A stretch of 64,000 bases of DNA from Stenotrophomonas sp. MYb238 (GCF_009496535.1 NZ_WIDL01000011.1:1-64000), one strand, 5' to 3'; positions 37,908-47,760 are shown, counted from the first letter of the stretch. Notes: generated from the letters alone by a model not told the origin. Translations and numbers: made by a program.

Positions 37908-40733
37908 ATGACTTACCGGAATTCGCTCAGCCGCAACCCGCTGAGCTTCGCCTTGATATCCGCACTGGCGTTCACCGCCACGGCGCCGGCCTTCGCGCAG
38001 GAAGCCGCGGAACAGGCAACCACCAATTCGGGCCACCGTGCCACGACCGAACTGGACAAGGTCACGGTGACCGGTTCGCGCATCAAGCGCACCGAAGTCG
38101 AAGGCCCCGCACCCGTCACGATCGTGACCGCCGCAGACATCGAGAAGCAGGGCTTCAGCACCGTCTACGACGCGCTCAACACCTTGAGCCAGTTCACCGG
38201 CTCGGTTCAGAACGAGCTCAATGCCAACGGCTTCACGCCGAACGGCAGCTTCCTGAACCTGCGTGGCCTGGGCCCGGGTTACCAGCTCGTCCTGATCAAC
38301 GGTCGCCGCGCAGCCGACTATCCGCTGCCCTACAACGGCCAGTCCAATGCGGTGAACCTGGCCAACATCCCGGCCGCCGCCATCGACCGAATCGAAGTCC
38401 TGGCCGGCGGCGCATCCGCCATCTACGGCTCCGATGCCGTTGCCGGCGTGGTCAACATCATCATGAAGACCAACTTCGACGGCGACCTGTTCAGCGTGCG
38501 CGCGGGCACCACGACGCGTGGCGGCGGCGACACCGGTCGCTTCCAGTGGGTCGGCGGCAAGACCAGCGAACGCGCCAGCCTGACCTATGCGTTCGAATTC
38601 CTTGGCCGCGAAGCGATCTACGCGCGTCAGCGCAAGTTCATGGATTCCACACTCGACGATCCGTCCCTCACCGATCCGGCCCAGGCCACTTCCTACCCCG
38701 GTATCCGCTATACCGCCTGGGTGGATGCCAACGGCAATCCGACCGCCAACCCGAATGCCCCGGGCCGCAAGCTCGGTTGGCTGATGGCCGACAATCTCAG
38801 CGAGACCTGCGGCCGCTTCGCCGAGTTCGATCCGGTGACCGCCAGTGGCCAGGCCTATTGCGGCTATTTCGGCTATCCGGCCGGCCAGTCGATCCGCAAT
38901 TCCGACAAGACCTACAACACCTACGCATACGGTACGTATGACGTGACCGACTCGACCCAGGCATGGGCGCAGTTGAGTTACAGCAACAGCCAGGCCACCG
39001 TTGCCTCCAGCTCCCGCTTCTTCAGCAGCGCCGCGGTGCTCGGCAGCAACAACTTCTATGATCCGAACATCGGCGGCGTCGTCGGCAACGTCTATCGCTT
39101 CATCACGCCGAGCGAAATCGGTGGCGGCGGCGGCCAGCCCAGCAAGTACAAGGAACAGTCGCTGGACGTCGCCGCGGGCCTGCGCGGCTCGATGCTCGAT
39201 GGCCGCTTCGACTGGGATGCCACCGTTTCCCATTCCCGCTACGAAGCCGACGAAGAGTACAACTGGCTGGTGCAGTCGAAGGTCCGCGACCTGTTCTTCG
39301 GCCCGCGCCTGGGCACCCACGCCGGCACCGGTTACGGCATCTATGCGATGAACATGGACCGCCTGCTCAAGCCGCTCAGCTCGGCCGATGTCAAGGCCAT
39401 CAGCTCGTCCTACAAGAACGAGTCGTCCTCCCAGGTCACCCAGGGCTCGCTGGTCATCAGCGGCGACCTGTTCGAGATGCCGGCCGGCAGCCTGTCCATG
39501 GCCGCGGTGCTTGAAGCGGCTGGCCAGAAGTACGACGTCAGCCCCGATGCCCGCGCGCGCCTCGACTACGAAGGCGACGATGCTCCGATGGGCCTGACTT
39601 CGACGGGCGGTACCGGTACGCGCGATCGCTACTCGGCAGGCCTGGAGTTCAGCATTCCGCTGCTTTCCTCGCTGAAGGCCAACCTCGCGGGCCGTTACGA
39701 CAAGTTCGACGACGCCAGCGACGTCAACGGCGCGTTCACCTGGTCCTCGGGCCTGGAGTGGCGTCCGATCAACAGCCTGCTGCTGCGCGGCTCCTACGCC
39801 ACCAGCTTCAAGGCGCCGGACATGCACTATATCTACGCCGGCGAATCGGGCTTCTACACCTATGCGTTCGACGAATACGCCTGCCGTGCGGCCGGCCTGA
39901 ACCCCACCAGCACCGCGGACTGCGGCGGCTCGCTGTACCACCCGCAGGTCTTCGGCACCCGCAAGGGCGATCCGCGCCTGAAGGCAGAAGAAGGCAAGTC
40001 CTTCACCGCTGGCGTGGTGTGGGACATCATGGATGACCTCTCGCTGACCGTCGATTACTACAACATCGAACTGGAAGGTGCGATCAGCGACCTGACCGGC
40101 CGGCTCTACCGCGACGAAGCGGCCTGCCGTCTGGGCACCAACCGCGATGGCTCGCCGATCGACGCGAACTCCGACCGCTGCGTCGAAGTGCTGGATCGCG
40201 TGATGCGCGACAGCAACGGTGACATCGTCGAGATCGCGACCTACCCGCAGAACCAGGCCATGACCAAGACCGCGGGCATCGATGCCTCCGCGGACTACAA
40301 GCTCACCACCGATCGCATGGGCAAGTTCGGCGCCAAGGTGGCATGGACCCACGTCCTGAAGCTGGATGTGCAGCAGTACGACGGCGAGGTGTTCGAGAAT
40401 CGCCGCGACCACAAGCAGTACTTCAACTTCCGCAGCCGCCTCAACTGGGAAGTCAACTGGGAACGTGACGACTGGGCTGCCAGCGTCTACGGCTACCGTT
40501 GGGGTTCGCTGCCGAACTGGGCCGAAACCGGCCGCATCGCGCCGCACATCATCTGGAACACCAACATCCGCAAGAAGATCACCAACAAGGCCACGGTGGG
40601 TCTGTACGTGAACAACGTATTCGACAAGATCCACCCGAGGGACGATACCTACAACTCGTATCCGTACTTCTTCTACACCTTCAGCCCGGTTGGCCGCGAA
40701 GTCTTCATCCAGTTCGACTACAAGTTCAACTGA
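37908..40733 (+). CDS. TonB-dependent outer membrane receptor
   Basis: A 941-residue receptor. A signal peptide (LSFALISALAFTATAPAFA, cleaved near residue 30) is followed by a TonB-box-like segment ELDKVTVTGSRIKR, a plug domain (PVTIVTAADIEKQGFSTVYD, FLNLRGLGPGYQLVLINGRR, IDRIEVLAGGASAIYGSDAV) and a 22-strand barrel with typical end motifs (GLYVNNVFDKIHPRDDTYN, VFIQFDYKFN). It should import a large substrate with TonB energy. The adjacent exported S9 peptidase suggests peptides, but the ligand is unknown. ATG 37908 is chosen because it starts the signal peptide; the frame is open upstream. Confidence 0.92.
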   Translation: MTYRNSLSRNPLSFALISALAFTATAPAFAQEAAEQATTNSGHRATTELDKVTVTGSRIKRTEVEGPAPVTIVTAADIEKQGFSTVYDALNTLSQFTGSVQNELNANGFTPNGSFLNLRGLGPGYQLVLINGRRAADYPLPYNGQSNAVNLANIPAAAIDRIEVLAGGASAIYGSDAVAGVVNIIMKTNFDGDLFSVRAGTTTRGGGDTGRFQWVGGKTSERASLTYAFEFLGREAIYARQRKFMDSTLDDPSLTDPAQATSYPGIRYTAWVDANGNPTANPNAPGRKLGWLMADNLSETCGRFAEFDPVTASGQAYCGYFGYPAGQSIRNSDKTYNTYAYGTYDVTDSTQAWAQLSYSNSQATVASSSRFFSSAAVLGSNNFYDPNIGGVVGNVYRFITPSEIGGGGGQPSKYKEQSLDVAAGLRGSMLDGRFDWDATVSHSRYEADEEYNWLVQSKVRDLFFGPRLGTHAGTGYGIYAMNMDRLLKPLSSADVKAISSSYKNESSSQVTQGSLVISGDLFEMPAGSLSMAAVLEAAGQKYDVSPDARARLDYEGDDAPMGLTSTGGTGTRDRYSAGLEFSIPLLSSLKANLAGRYDKFDDASDVNGAFTWSSGLEWRPINSLLLRGSYATSFKAPDMHYIYAGESGFYTYAFDEYACRAAGLNPTSTADCGGSLYHPQVFGTRKGDPRLKAEEGKSFTAGVVWDIMDDLSLTVDYYNIELEGAISDLTGRLYRDEAACRLGTNRDGSPIDANSDRCVEVLDRVMRDSNGDIVEIATYPQNQAMTKTAGIDASADYKLTTDRMGKFGAKVAWTHVLKLDVQQYDGEVFENRRDHKQYFNFRSRLNWEVNWERDDWAASVYGYRWGSLPNWAETGRIAPHIIWNTNIRKKITNKATVGLYVNNVFDKIHPRDDTYNSYPYFFYTFSPVGREVFIQFDYKFN

Positions 40734-40750
40734 TAGGCGACGCAGCATCG

Positions 40751-40776
40751 GAAAGCCCGGCTCCGGCCGGGCTTTC
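40751..40776 (+). terminator. Intrinsic terminator after the TonB-dependent receptor
   Basis: GAAAGCCCGGC-TCCG-GCCGGGCTTTC, an 11-bp perfect stem with a short T-rich tail (CTTTG), 18 bp after the stop. Read-through into the S9 gene remains possible. Confidence 0.85.
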
Positions 40777-40820
40777 CTTTGTTGCTCCACCGATACCCGT
40801 TCAACTCCTGGAGAACACTC

Positions 40821-42827
40821 TTGAAATGCATTCTGCCCCTGCTGGCAGTGGCCATGTCCGGCGCCATCGCCGATGCACATGCCGCCACTTCGCAGCCGAT
40901 CAAGGATTTCGTGGGCCATGCCACGTATGGCACCGTCAAGATCTCCCCGACCGGCGAGTACCTCGCCATCACCGTCGACCAGGGCGACCAGGACGTACTG
41001 ACCGTCCTGCGCACCAGCGACCTGAAGGTCCTGAAGATCAACCAGCTTCCCGAAAAGAAGAGCATCGGCTCCTTCTACTGGACCAGCCCCGAGCGGCTGA
41101 TGTTCAATTCCGTGAAGAAGATGGGCGGCTACGCCCAGCCCAGCCCCACCGGTGAGTGGTATGCGGTCAATGCCGACGGCAGCCAGCCGCGGCCCCTGAT
41201 CCATTACGGCGCGCAGGACAGCACCCAGCGTGGCAAGACCGTCGGCAACCAGGGATTCTCGCTGCTGGATACGCTCCGGGATGACGACCAGAACGTCATC
41301 ATGCAGTCGATCTCCTACCGCTCTTCGGAAGGCGGCAATACCGAAGTAGTGAAGATGGACACGCTGACCGGCCGCCGCACCTCGCTTGGCCGCGCGCCCA
41401 AGGAGAACTGCAGCATCGCCCTGGATGCGGAAAAAATGCCGCGCTTCGCGATCTGCTCCTCCAGCAAGAACGAGGACGGCGAATACGAGGAACGCAGCGA
41501 ACTGTATCGACGCGACGGCAGCAGCTGGACGCTGCTCAATTCGTCGAAGTCCGACGGCAAGCATCTGGACGTGGTCCGCACCACGCACGAAGGAACGGTC
41601 TACGCCAGCGAGGACGACGAAAAGGCACCTGCGGCCATCGGCACGCTCGATGTCACGACCGGCACGTTCAACAAGCTGTTCCAGGACCCTGTCGCCGAAG
41701 TCTCGGACATGATCTGGTCCACGGACGACAACACCCTCATCGGCGTGGTCACTGAAGCCGGCACGCCCGCGGTCAAGCTGCTGAACGAGGATCATCCCGA
41801 CGCCGAGATCTACGCCTCGCTGGCGTCGGCGTTCGAAGGCCAGATGGTGGACTTCTCCAGCTATACGCAGGATGGCAAGAAGATCATCGTAAGCGTCTAC
41901 AGCGACAACAATCCGGGCGAGCTCTATCTCTACGACCGCGATACCGGGAAGGCCCGCTTCCTGATGGCAAGGCGCCCCCAGCTCAACAAGGCGCAGATGG
42001 CGTCCATCCGGTCGTTCAGCTTGACGACCAAGGACGGGAAGCGGATCTACGGCTACCTGACCATTCCCCACGGCTCCGACGGCAAGAACCTGCCGCTGAT
42101 CGTCAATCCGCACGGCGGTCCCATCGGCCCCCGCGACAACTGGGGCTTCAATCCGGAGACCCAGCTGTTCGCCAGCCGCGGCTACGCGACGCTGCAGGTG
42201 AACTTCCGCGGCTCCAGCGGATATGGCAAGGCTTTCCAGGACGCCGGCCACCGCCAGTGGGACCAGGGAATCCAGAACGACATCCTGGAAGCCACGCATT
42301 GGGCCATCGACAACGGCTACGTCAATCGCGATCGCATCTGCATCTACGGCGGCAGCTTCGGCGGCTACTCGGCGCTGATGGCCCCGATCCGCGAACCGGG
42401 ACTGTTCCAATGTGCATTCGGCTATGTCGGCGTCTACGACGTGGACATGCTGTTCAAGAAGGGCGACATCCCGCAGCGGGATTCGGGCCTGCGCTACCTG
42501 CGCAGGACCCATGGTTCCGACCGCGCCGACTGGAACCGCGCCTCGCCGGCACTGCGTGCGGGCGAGGTCAAGATTCCGGTCTACCTCGCCGCGGGCGCAC
42601 GCGACGAGCGTGCCGTCCCCGAACAGACGGAGCTGATGAACAAGGCGTTGATCGCCGCTGGCAACAAACCTGAAGGGATGATCATCCAGTCGGGCGAGAT
42701 GCACGGTTTCTACGGCGAGGAAGCCCGGGTGAACCTCTACACCGAAATGCTGAACTTCTTCCAGCGCCATATCGGCGATGGCAAGGGCAGCGTGGGCAAC
42801 TCGACGCCGGTTTCCGAGGCGAAGTAA
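40821..42827 (+). CDS. S9 family (prolyl oligopeptidase-type) serine peptidase, exported
   Basis: A 668-residue peptidase. The TTG start at 40821 is chosen because it is preceded by GGAG at good spacing and yields a signal peptide (CILPLLAVAMSGAIADAHAA). Residues about 40-390 form a beta-propeller-like region. The C-terminal alpha/beta hydrolase has the nucleophile in CIYGGSFGGYSALM, the oxyanion segment VNPHGGPIGPRDNWGF, Asp in AAGARDERAVP and His in GEMHGFYGEEA. It should cleave peptides in the periplasm. It lies directly after a TonB-dependent receptor, a pairing also seen for lasso-peptide isopeptidases, although no lasso biosynthesis genes are present. Confidence 0.9.
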   Translation: MKCILPLLAVAMSGAIADAHAATSQPIKDFVGHATYGTVKISPTGEYLAITVDQGDQDVLTVLRTSDLKVLKINQLPEKKSIGSFYWTSPERLMFNSVKKMGGYAQPSPTGEWYAVNADGSQPRPLIHYGAQDSTQRGKTVGNQGFSLLDTLRDDDQNVIMQSISYRSSEGGNTEVVKMDTLTGRRTSLGRAPKENCSIALDAEKMPRFAICSSSKNEDGEYEERSELYRRDGSSWTLLNSSKSDGKHLDVVRTTHEGTVYASEDDEKAPAAIGTLDVTTGTFNKLFQDPVAEVSDMIWSTDDNTLIGVVTEAGTPAVKLLNEDHPDAEIYASLASAFEGQMVDFSSYTQDGKKIIVSVYSDNNPGELYLYDRDTGKARFLMARRPQLNKAQMASIRSFSLTTKDGKRIYGYLTIPHGSDGKNLPLIVNPHGGPIGPRDNWGFNPETQLFASRGYATLQVNFRGSSGYGKAFQDAGHRQWDQGIQNDILEATHWAIDNGYVNRDRICIYGGSFGGYSALMAPIREPGLFQCAFGYVGVYDVDMLFKKGDIPQRDSGLRYLRRTHGSDRADWNRASPALRAGEVKIPVYLAAGARDERAVPEQTELMNKALIAAGNKPEGMIIQSGEMHGFYGEEARVNLYTEMLNFFQRHIGDGKGSVGNSTPVSEAK

Positions 42828-42868
42828 ATCCCGGTCACATCGGCCACGCCGATGCGTCCTGGCAGCAT

Positions 42869-42900
42869 GGCAATGGAGGCTACGGCCTCCATTGCCTTTT
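42869..42900 (+). terminator. Intrinsic terminator after the S9 peptidase
   Basis: GGCAATGGAGGC-TACG-GCCTCCATTGCC followed by TTTT; 12-bp perfect stem, 42 bp after the stop. Confidence 0.92.
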
Positions 42901-42982
42901 CGGCCAATGACTTCTGGCCGTTCACGCCCCTTCCGCTTTCACCGACCATGTCGCCAAGACATGGAATGCACAAGGACCCCGC

Positions 42983-43798
42983 ATGATTCGCAAGACCCCC
43001 ATCGCCCTGGCCGCGCTGCTCGTGTTCGCCACCGCCGCGCCGGTAGTGGCGGGCAACAATGCTGCGGCGCCGGCCGATCCCACCGAGGATCAGCTGATGA
43101 TCACGGCCGGCTTCCTGAATGGCCACCCGGACCTGCGCTTCCGCCTGCTGGGCCTGGAGAAGCACAAGGCAGGCGACCGCGAAAAGGCTTTCCAGTATTT
43201 CCAGTACGCCTCGTTCTATGGAGACAAGCCCTCGCAGGGGATGGTCGCCGAAATGCTCTGGACCGGCGTGGGCACCGCCGAGGATCGCGCGTTGGCCTAT
43301 GCCTGGATGGACCTCGCCGCCGAGCGCGGATACGAAGGGTTCGCGGGGTTGCGCGAACGTTATTGGGCGGAGCTGTCCGAAAGCGAGCGCACCAGGGCGA
43401 TAAGCCTGGGACAGGACATCTACGCGCGCTATGGCGATGCCGCCGCGCTGCCGCGCATCGCCACCAAGCTGCGCCGCGAGCGCCGGGCGTTGACCGGCAG
43501 CCGCACGGGCTTTGCCGGGAACGTCAAGATCATCGTTCCTACGGCCAGTGGCACCACCCAGATCGATGGCACCAAGTTCTATGACGACCGCTACTGGGAT
43601 CCCGCCAAGTACCAGGCGTGGCAGGACTCGGTGTGGATGAAACCGCGTATCGCCACGGTCAACGTCGGTTCTGCCCAACAGATCCCCGCCGATGCACAGC
43701 CGCCCCGTATACCCGCGGTCGCGCCGCTGCAGGACGTTTCGGAACCGGATGCGGGCAATGAAATGCCCCGCATTGAAGGCATCGGCGACAAGCCCTGA
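42983..43798 (+). CDS. Exported Sel1-like repeat protein
   Basis: A 271-residue protein with a signal peptide (TPIALAALLVFATAAPVVAG). Residues 50-120 contain two Sel1/TPR-like repeats (KAGDREKAFQYFQYASFYGD; GVGTAEDRALAYAWMDLAAE). The C-terminal half is not recognised (RYWDPAKYQAWQDSVWMKPR) and ends in a Pro-rich tail. Sel1 repeats mediate protein interactions, often in envelope stress or secretion. It has its own terminators and lies downstream of the receptor/peptidase pair, to which it may or may not be functionally linked. Confidence 0.75.
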   Translation: MIRKTPIALAALLVFATAAPVVAGNNAAAPADPTEDQLMITAGFLNGHPDLRFRLLGLEKHKAGDREKAFQYFQYASFYGDKPSQGMVAEMLWTGVGTAEDRALAYAWMDLAAERGYEGFAGLRERYWAELSESERTRAISLGQDIYARYGDAAALPRIATKLRRERRALTGSRTGFAGNVKIIVPTASGTTQIDGTKFYDDRYWDPAKYQAWQDSVWMKPRIATVNVGSAQQIPADAQPPRIPAVAPLQDVSEPDAGNEMPRIEGIGDKP

Positions 43799-43886
43799 GG
43801 GACAGAGGCATCGCCCGCCGTCAGCGAGCGATGCCTCAACTGCAGGGCGACGCCGGCAAACGCTGATGGCCGCCTGGCAATAACCC

Positions 43887-43918
43887 ACAACAGCCGCTCT
43901 TAGCGGCTGTTGTTTTTT
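43887..43918 (+). terminator. Intrinsic terminator overlapping the stop of the convergent FAD-oxidoreductase gene
   Basis: ACAACAGCCGCT-CTT-AGCGGCTGTTGT followed by TTTTT. The loop and right arm hold the stop codon and last codons (KNNSR) of the minus-strand gene. A second hairpin (GAGGCATCGC / GCGATGCCTC) lies at 43805-43837. Confidence 0.9.
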
Positions 43919-45507
43919 AGAATCGCCCGCGCCGCGTTGTGCCCCGGCGCTCCAGTCACACCGCCCCCCGGATGCGTGCCCGAACCACACAGGTACAACC
44001 CGGGGATCGCGCCGCGGTAGTCGGCCTGGCCCAGCATGGGCCGGGCGCTGAACAGCTGGTTGAGGCTCAGCGCGCCGTGGAAGATGTCGCCGCCGATCAG
44101 GCCGAAGGTCCGCTCCAGATCGAGCGGACTGAGGATCTGCCGGCCCAGTACCGAGGCGGCGAAGCCGGGGGCGTGGCGCTCGACGGTGGCGATCATCAGG
44201 TCGGCCACTTCCTCGCGGTGGTCGTCCCAGCTGCGTCCGTCCGGCAGCTGCGGGGCGACGTGCTGGCAGAACAGGCTGGCGACATGCTGGCCCGGGGGCG
44301 CCAATGAATCGTCCAGCGTGCTGGGAATCAGCATTTCCACCACCGGTTCGCGCGACCAGCCGTGGCGGCGCGCGTCCTGCCAGGCGCGGTCCATGTAGTC
44401 CAGGCTGGGGGCGATGATGATGCCGGCGGTGAGGTGGTCGCCCTGCCCCGGCAATACGCTGAAATCCGGCAGGCGCGACAGCGCCACGTTCATGCGGAAG
44501 GTGCCCGAGCCGCAGCGCCAGTTCGCCATGCGCTCGCGGGTAGCAGCCGGCACATCCGCCGGCGCCAGCAACCGCTCGTACAGCAGTTTCGGGTTCACGT
44601 TCGCGACCACCGCGCGGGCATGGATGATCTCGCCGGCATCGGTCACCACGCCCGTCGCCCGGCCGCCTTCCACCAGCACGCGCTCCACCCCCGCGCCGGT
44701 GCGGATGACAGCGCCCGATTCGATCGCCGAACGCGCCATGGCCTGGGTGATCGCGCCCATCCCGCCGATCGCGTGCCCCCACGCGCCCTTGACGCCGTTG
44801 CTCTGCCCGAACACGTGGTGCAGCAGCACGTAGGCAGTACCCGGCGCATACGGGCTGGCGTAGTTGCCGACGATGCCGTCGAAGCCGAACAGCGCCTTGA
44901 TCGGTTCGCTTTCGAACCAGCGGTCCAGGTACTCTGCCGCGGAGATGGTGAACAGGTCCAGCAGTTCCTGCTTCAGGCCGGCGTCCAGCCCCTGCAGGCG
45001 CCGCCCCAGCTGGCCAGCCTTCCACAGTTCCGGCAGCGCGCGCAGCCAGCCCCCGTCGGTCACGTTCGGCGGGGGCTGCAGCGCCACCGCGCGCAGCACG
45101 TCGGCGAACATTTCCAGGCGCTGCTCGTAGGCGGGCAGGCGCTCGGCGTCGCGGGCGGAGAACTTCGCCACCTCCCGGCGGGTGCGCCCGCCGCCGGCCA
45201 GCAGGTAGCGGCCTCCGGGCAGCGGCAGGAAGTTGTTGATCCGCCGCGGCACCACGCGCAGGCCGTGGCGTTCGAGCGCAAGGTCCTCGATCACCCTGGG
45301 CTGCAGCAGGGACACGGTGTAGGACGCCACCGAGTTGCGGAAACCGGGGTGGAATTCCTCGGTGACCGCGGCGCCGCCGACCACGTCGCGCCGCTCCAGC
45401 ACCAGCACCCGTTTGCCGGCCCTGGCCAGGTAGGCCGCGCAGACCAGTCCGTTGTGGCCGCCGCCCACCAGCACCGCATCCCACTGCCGCGAAGAGTTGT
45501 CTGCCAT
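43900..45507 (-). CDS. FAD-dependent oxidoreductase, phytoene desaturase/PYROXD2-like
   Basis: A 535-residue flavoprotein. The N-terminal FAD-binding motif is AVLVGGGHNGLVCAAYLARA followed by RVLVLERRDVVGGAA. The C-terminal FAD segment is GLYLCGSGTHPGGGVTGAPG. The middle part (FGFDGIVGNYASPYAPGTAY, GMGAITQAMARSAIESGA) matches the PYROXD2/carotenoid-desaturase-like group rather than CrtI proper. No other carotenoid genes are nearby, so the substrate is unknown. The Met at 45507 (MADNSSRQWDAVL) is preferred to the longer upstream frame, which is not protein-like. It is divergent from the first M13 gene. Confidence 0.87.
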   Translation of the reverse strand: MADNSSRQWDAVLVGGGHNGLVCAAYLARAGKRVLVLERRDVVGGAAVTEEFHPGFRNSVASYTVSLLQPRVIEDLALERHGLRVVPRRINNFLPLPGGRYLLAGGGRTRREVAKFSARDAERLPAYEQRLEMFADVLRAVALQPPPNVTDGGWLRALPELWKAGQLGRRLQGLDAGLKQELLDLFTISAAEYLDRWFESEPIKALFGFDGIVGNYASPYAPGTAYVLLHHVFGQSNGVKGAWGHAIGGMGAITQAMARSAIESGAVIRTGAGVERVLVEGGRATGVVTDAGEIIHARAVVANVNPKLLYERLLAPADVPAATRERMANWRCGSGTFRMNVALSRLPDFSVLPGQGDHLTAGIIIAPSLDYMDRAWQDARRHGWSREPVVEMLIPSTLDDSLAPPGQHVASLFCQHVAPQLPDGRSWDDHREEVADLMIATVERHAPGFAASVLGRQILSPLDLERTFGLIGGDIFHGALSLNQLFSARPMLGQADYRGAIPGLYLCGSGTHPGGGVTGAPGHNAARAILKNNSR

Positions 45508-45660
45508 GGGGACCTGTATATCACCCGCCGCCCGCCGCCGGCCCCGGCAACCGGCATGACCTTCGACACCCTTTCGGCGACGGTTACAGGCGTATCTTCT
45601 GCGCACGCCCCTGTGATCGGGGTCTCACCCCATGCACCGAATCCGGCCTGGAGGCCTCCT

Positions 45661-47760
45661 GTGATCGTTCGCAAACCCCAGATTCTCCTGCTGACCCTGG
45701 CCGTCTCGGCCGCGCTGGTCGGCTGCAAGAAAGAAGAAACCCCGGCCGCGGCCGTCGCCACGCCGGCGCCCGAGGCCGCCGCCGAACTGAAGCTGGACGA
45801 GTCCAAGCTGCCGGCCTACAACGCCTTCACCGCGGCCGACCTGGACCCGAGCAAGGACGCCTGCACCGACTTCGGCGGCTACGTCAACGACAAGTGGCTG
45901 AGCGCCAACGAGATCCCGGCCGACCGCACCAGCTGGGGTGCCTTCACCATCCTGGACGAGCGCTCGGTCGCCGTGCAGCACCAGCTGGCCGAGCAGGCCG
46001 CGGCGATCAAGAACGCCACCGGCGTGGAGAAGATCGTCGGCGACTTCTGGGCCTCGGGCATGGATGAAGCCAAGATCAATGCGCTGGGCATCACCCCGCT
46101 GAAGGCCGACCTGGACGCCATCGACGCCCTGCAGGACAAGGACGCCATCGCCAACTACCTGCGCACCAGCGCGGCCAAGGGCGAGAACGTGCTGTTCGGC
46201 TTCGGTCCGGAAGCGGACTTCAAGAATTCGTCGGTGAACATGGCCTACGCCAGCCAGGGCGGCCTGGGCCTGCCGGACACCACCTACTACACCGACGCCA
46301 AGAAGGCCGACAAGCTCAAGGCCTACCAGGCGCACGTGGCCAAGGTGCTGGAACTGTCCGGCGTGGCCGCGGCCGATGCCGCCAAACAGGCCGAGGACGT
46401 GGTCAAGTTCGAGACCCGCCTGGCCAAGGCCTCCAAGTCCAGCGTCGAGCTCTCGCGCGACGTGTCGCTGTACTACAACCCGGTCACCGTCGCCGACGCC
46501 GATAAGCTCACCCCGAACTTCAGCTGGAGCAAGTTCTTCGAGGCGCAGGGCGTGGCCACGCCGGAGAAGTTCTCGCTGGCGATCCCGGGCTTCCACCAGG
46601 AAGTGAGCAAGATGCTGGGCGACACCGACCCGGCCATGTGGCGCACCTACCTGCGCTTCCACACCGTCGACGGCGCCTCGCCGTACCTGAGCGATGCCTT
46701 CGTACAGGAGAACTACGCGTTCTACGGCAAGGAGCTCAACGGCCAGAAGGAAATCAAACCGCGCTGGAAGCGCGTGCTGGGCACCATCGAGAACGACGCC
46801 GGCGAAGCCTTCGGCCAGATGTACGTCAAGGTCGCCTTCTCGCCGGAAGCCAAGGCCAAGATGGAAGAACTGGTGAAGAACCTGGCCGCCGCGCTGAAGG
46901 ACCGCATCCAGAACCTGCCGTGGATGAGCGAGGAGACCAAGGCCAAGGCCATCGCCAAGTGGGAGACCTTCACCCCGAAGATCGGCTACCCGGACAAGTG
47001 GCGCGACTGGAGCGGCCTGCAGACCTCGCATGACGACTACCTGGGCAACATCCGCGCCGCGAACGCGTTCAACTACAAGTTCGCGCTGTCCAAGATCGGC
47101 CAGCCGGTGGACAAGACCGAGTGGGGCATGACCCCGCAGACGGTCAACGCCTACTACAACCCGCTGCAGAACGAGATCGTGTTCCCGGCCGCCATCCTGC
47201 AGCCGCCGTTCTTCGACCCGAACGCCGACGACGCGCTGAACTACGGCGGCATCGGCGCGGTGATCGGCCACGAGATGACCCACGGTTACGACGACCAGGG
47301 CAGCCGCTTCGGGCCGACCGGCAACTTCGAGAACTGGTGGAGCGAGGCCGACGCCAAGGGCTTCTCCGGCCTGACCGGCAAGCTGGTCAAGCAGTTCGAC
47401 GCGTACAAGGTCGGCGACCAGAACGTCAACGGCTCGCTGACCCTGGGCGAGAACATCGCCGACCTGGGCGGCCTGGCCACGGCCTACGACGCCCTGCAGA
47501 AGGCCAGCGCCGGCAAGGAAGACCCGAAGGTCGACGGCTTCACCCGCGACCAGCGCTTCTTCTTCAACTGGGCCACCGTGTGGCGTACCAAGTACACCCC
47601 GGAGAACGCCAAGGTCCGCCTGGCCACCGACCCGCACGCACCGGCGCAGTTCCGCGCCATGGGCGCGCCGTCGAACCTGCCGACCTTCGCCGCCGCCTTC
47701 CAGTGCAAGGCCGGCGCGCCGATGGCCCGTACCGGCGACAAGCAGGTGGTGATCTGGTAA
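45661..47760 (+). CDS. M13 family zinc metallopeptidase, lipoprotein (PepO/neprilysin-like)
   Basis: A 699-residue M13 endopeptidase. The GTG start at 45661 follows a GGAGG site and opens a lipoprotein signal (PQILLLTLAVSAALVGC; lipobox ALVGC). All active-site elements are present: the NAYYNP substrate motif, HEMTH zinc motif (His537, Glu538, His541) in IGHEMTHGYDDQGSRF, and the third ligand in GENIADLGGL. The C-terminus ends FQCKAGAPM...VVIW as in the family. It should degrade oligopeptides at the outer membrane or in the periplasm. An intact terminator follows, then a second M13 paralogue. Confidence 0.95.
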   Translation: MIVRKPQILLLTLAVSAALVGCKKEETPAAAVATPAPEAAAELKLDESKLPAYNAFTAADLDPSKDACTDFGGYVNDKWLSANEIPADRTSWGAFTILDERSVAVQHQLAEQAAAIKNATGVEKIVGDFWASGMDEAKINALGITPLKADLDAIDALQDKDAIANYLRTSAAKGENVLFGFGPEADFKNSSVNMAYASQGGLGLPDTTYYTDAKKADKLKAYQAHVAKVLELSGVAAADAAKQAEDVVKFETRLAKASKSSVELSRDVSLYYNPVTVADADKLTPNFSWSKFFEAQGVATPEKFSLAIPGFHQEVSKMLGDTDPAMWRTYLRFHTVDGASPYLSDAFVQENYAFYGKELNGQKEIKPRWKRVLGTIENDAGEAFGQMYVKVAFSPEAKAKMEELVKNLAAALKDRIQNLPWMSEETKAKAIAKWETFTPKIGYPDKWRDWSGLQTSHDDYLGNIRAANAFNYKFALSKIGQPVDKTEWGMTPQTVNAYYNPLQNEIVFPAAILQPPFFDPNADDALNYGGIGAVIGHEMTHGYDDQGSRFGPTGNFENWWSEADAKGFSGLTGKLVKQFDAYKVGDQNVNGSLTLGENIADLGGLATAYDALQKASAGKEDPKVDGFTRDQRFFFNWATVWRTKYTPENAKVRLATDPHAPAQFRAMGAPSNLPTFAAAFQCKAGAPMARTGDKQVVIW

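Noticed and set aside
37770-42770. A 1666-codon open frame on the minus strand opposite the TonB receptor and S9 peptidase genes
   Set aside because: The plus strand encodes two proteins with signal peptides and clear family motifs. The minus frame is His/Arg/Val-rich shadow sequence, typical of GC-rich DNA.
40821-42827. Lasso-peptide cluster based on the receptor plus S9 peptidase
   Set aside because: No short precursor gene, B-type protease or asparagine-synthetase-like cyclase is found nearby.
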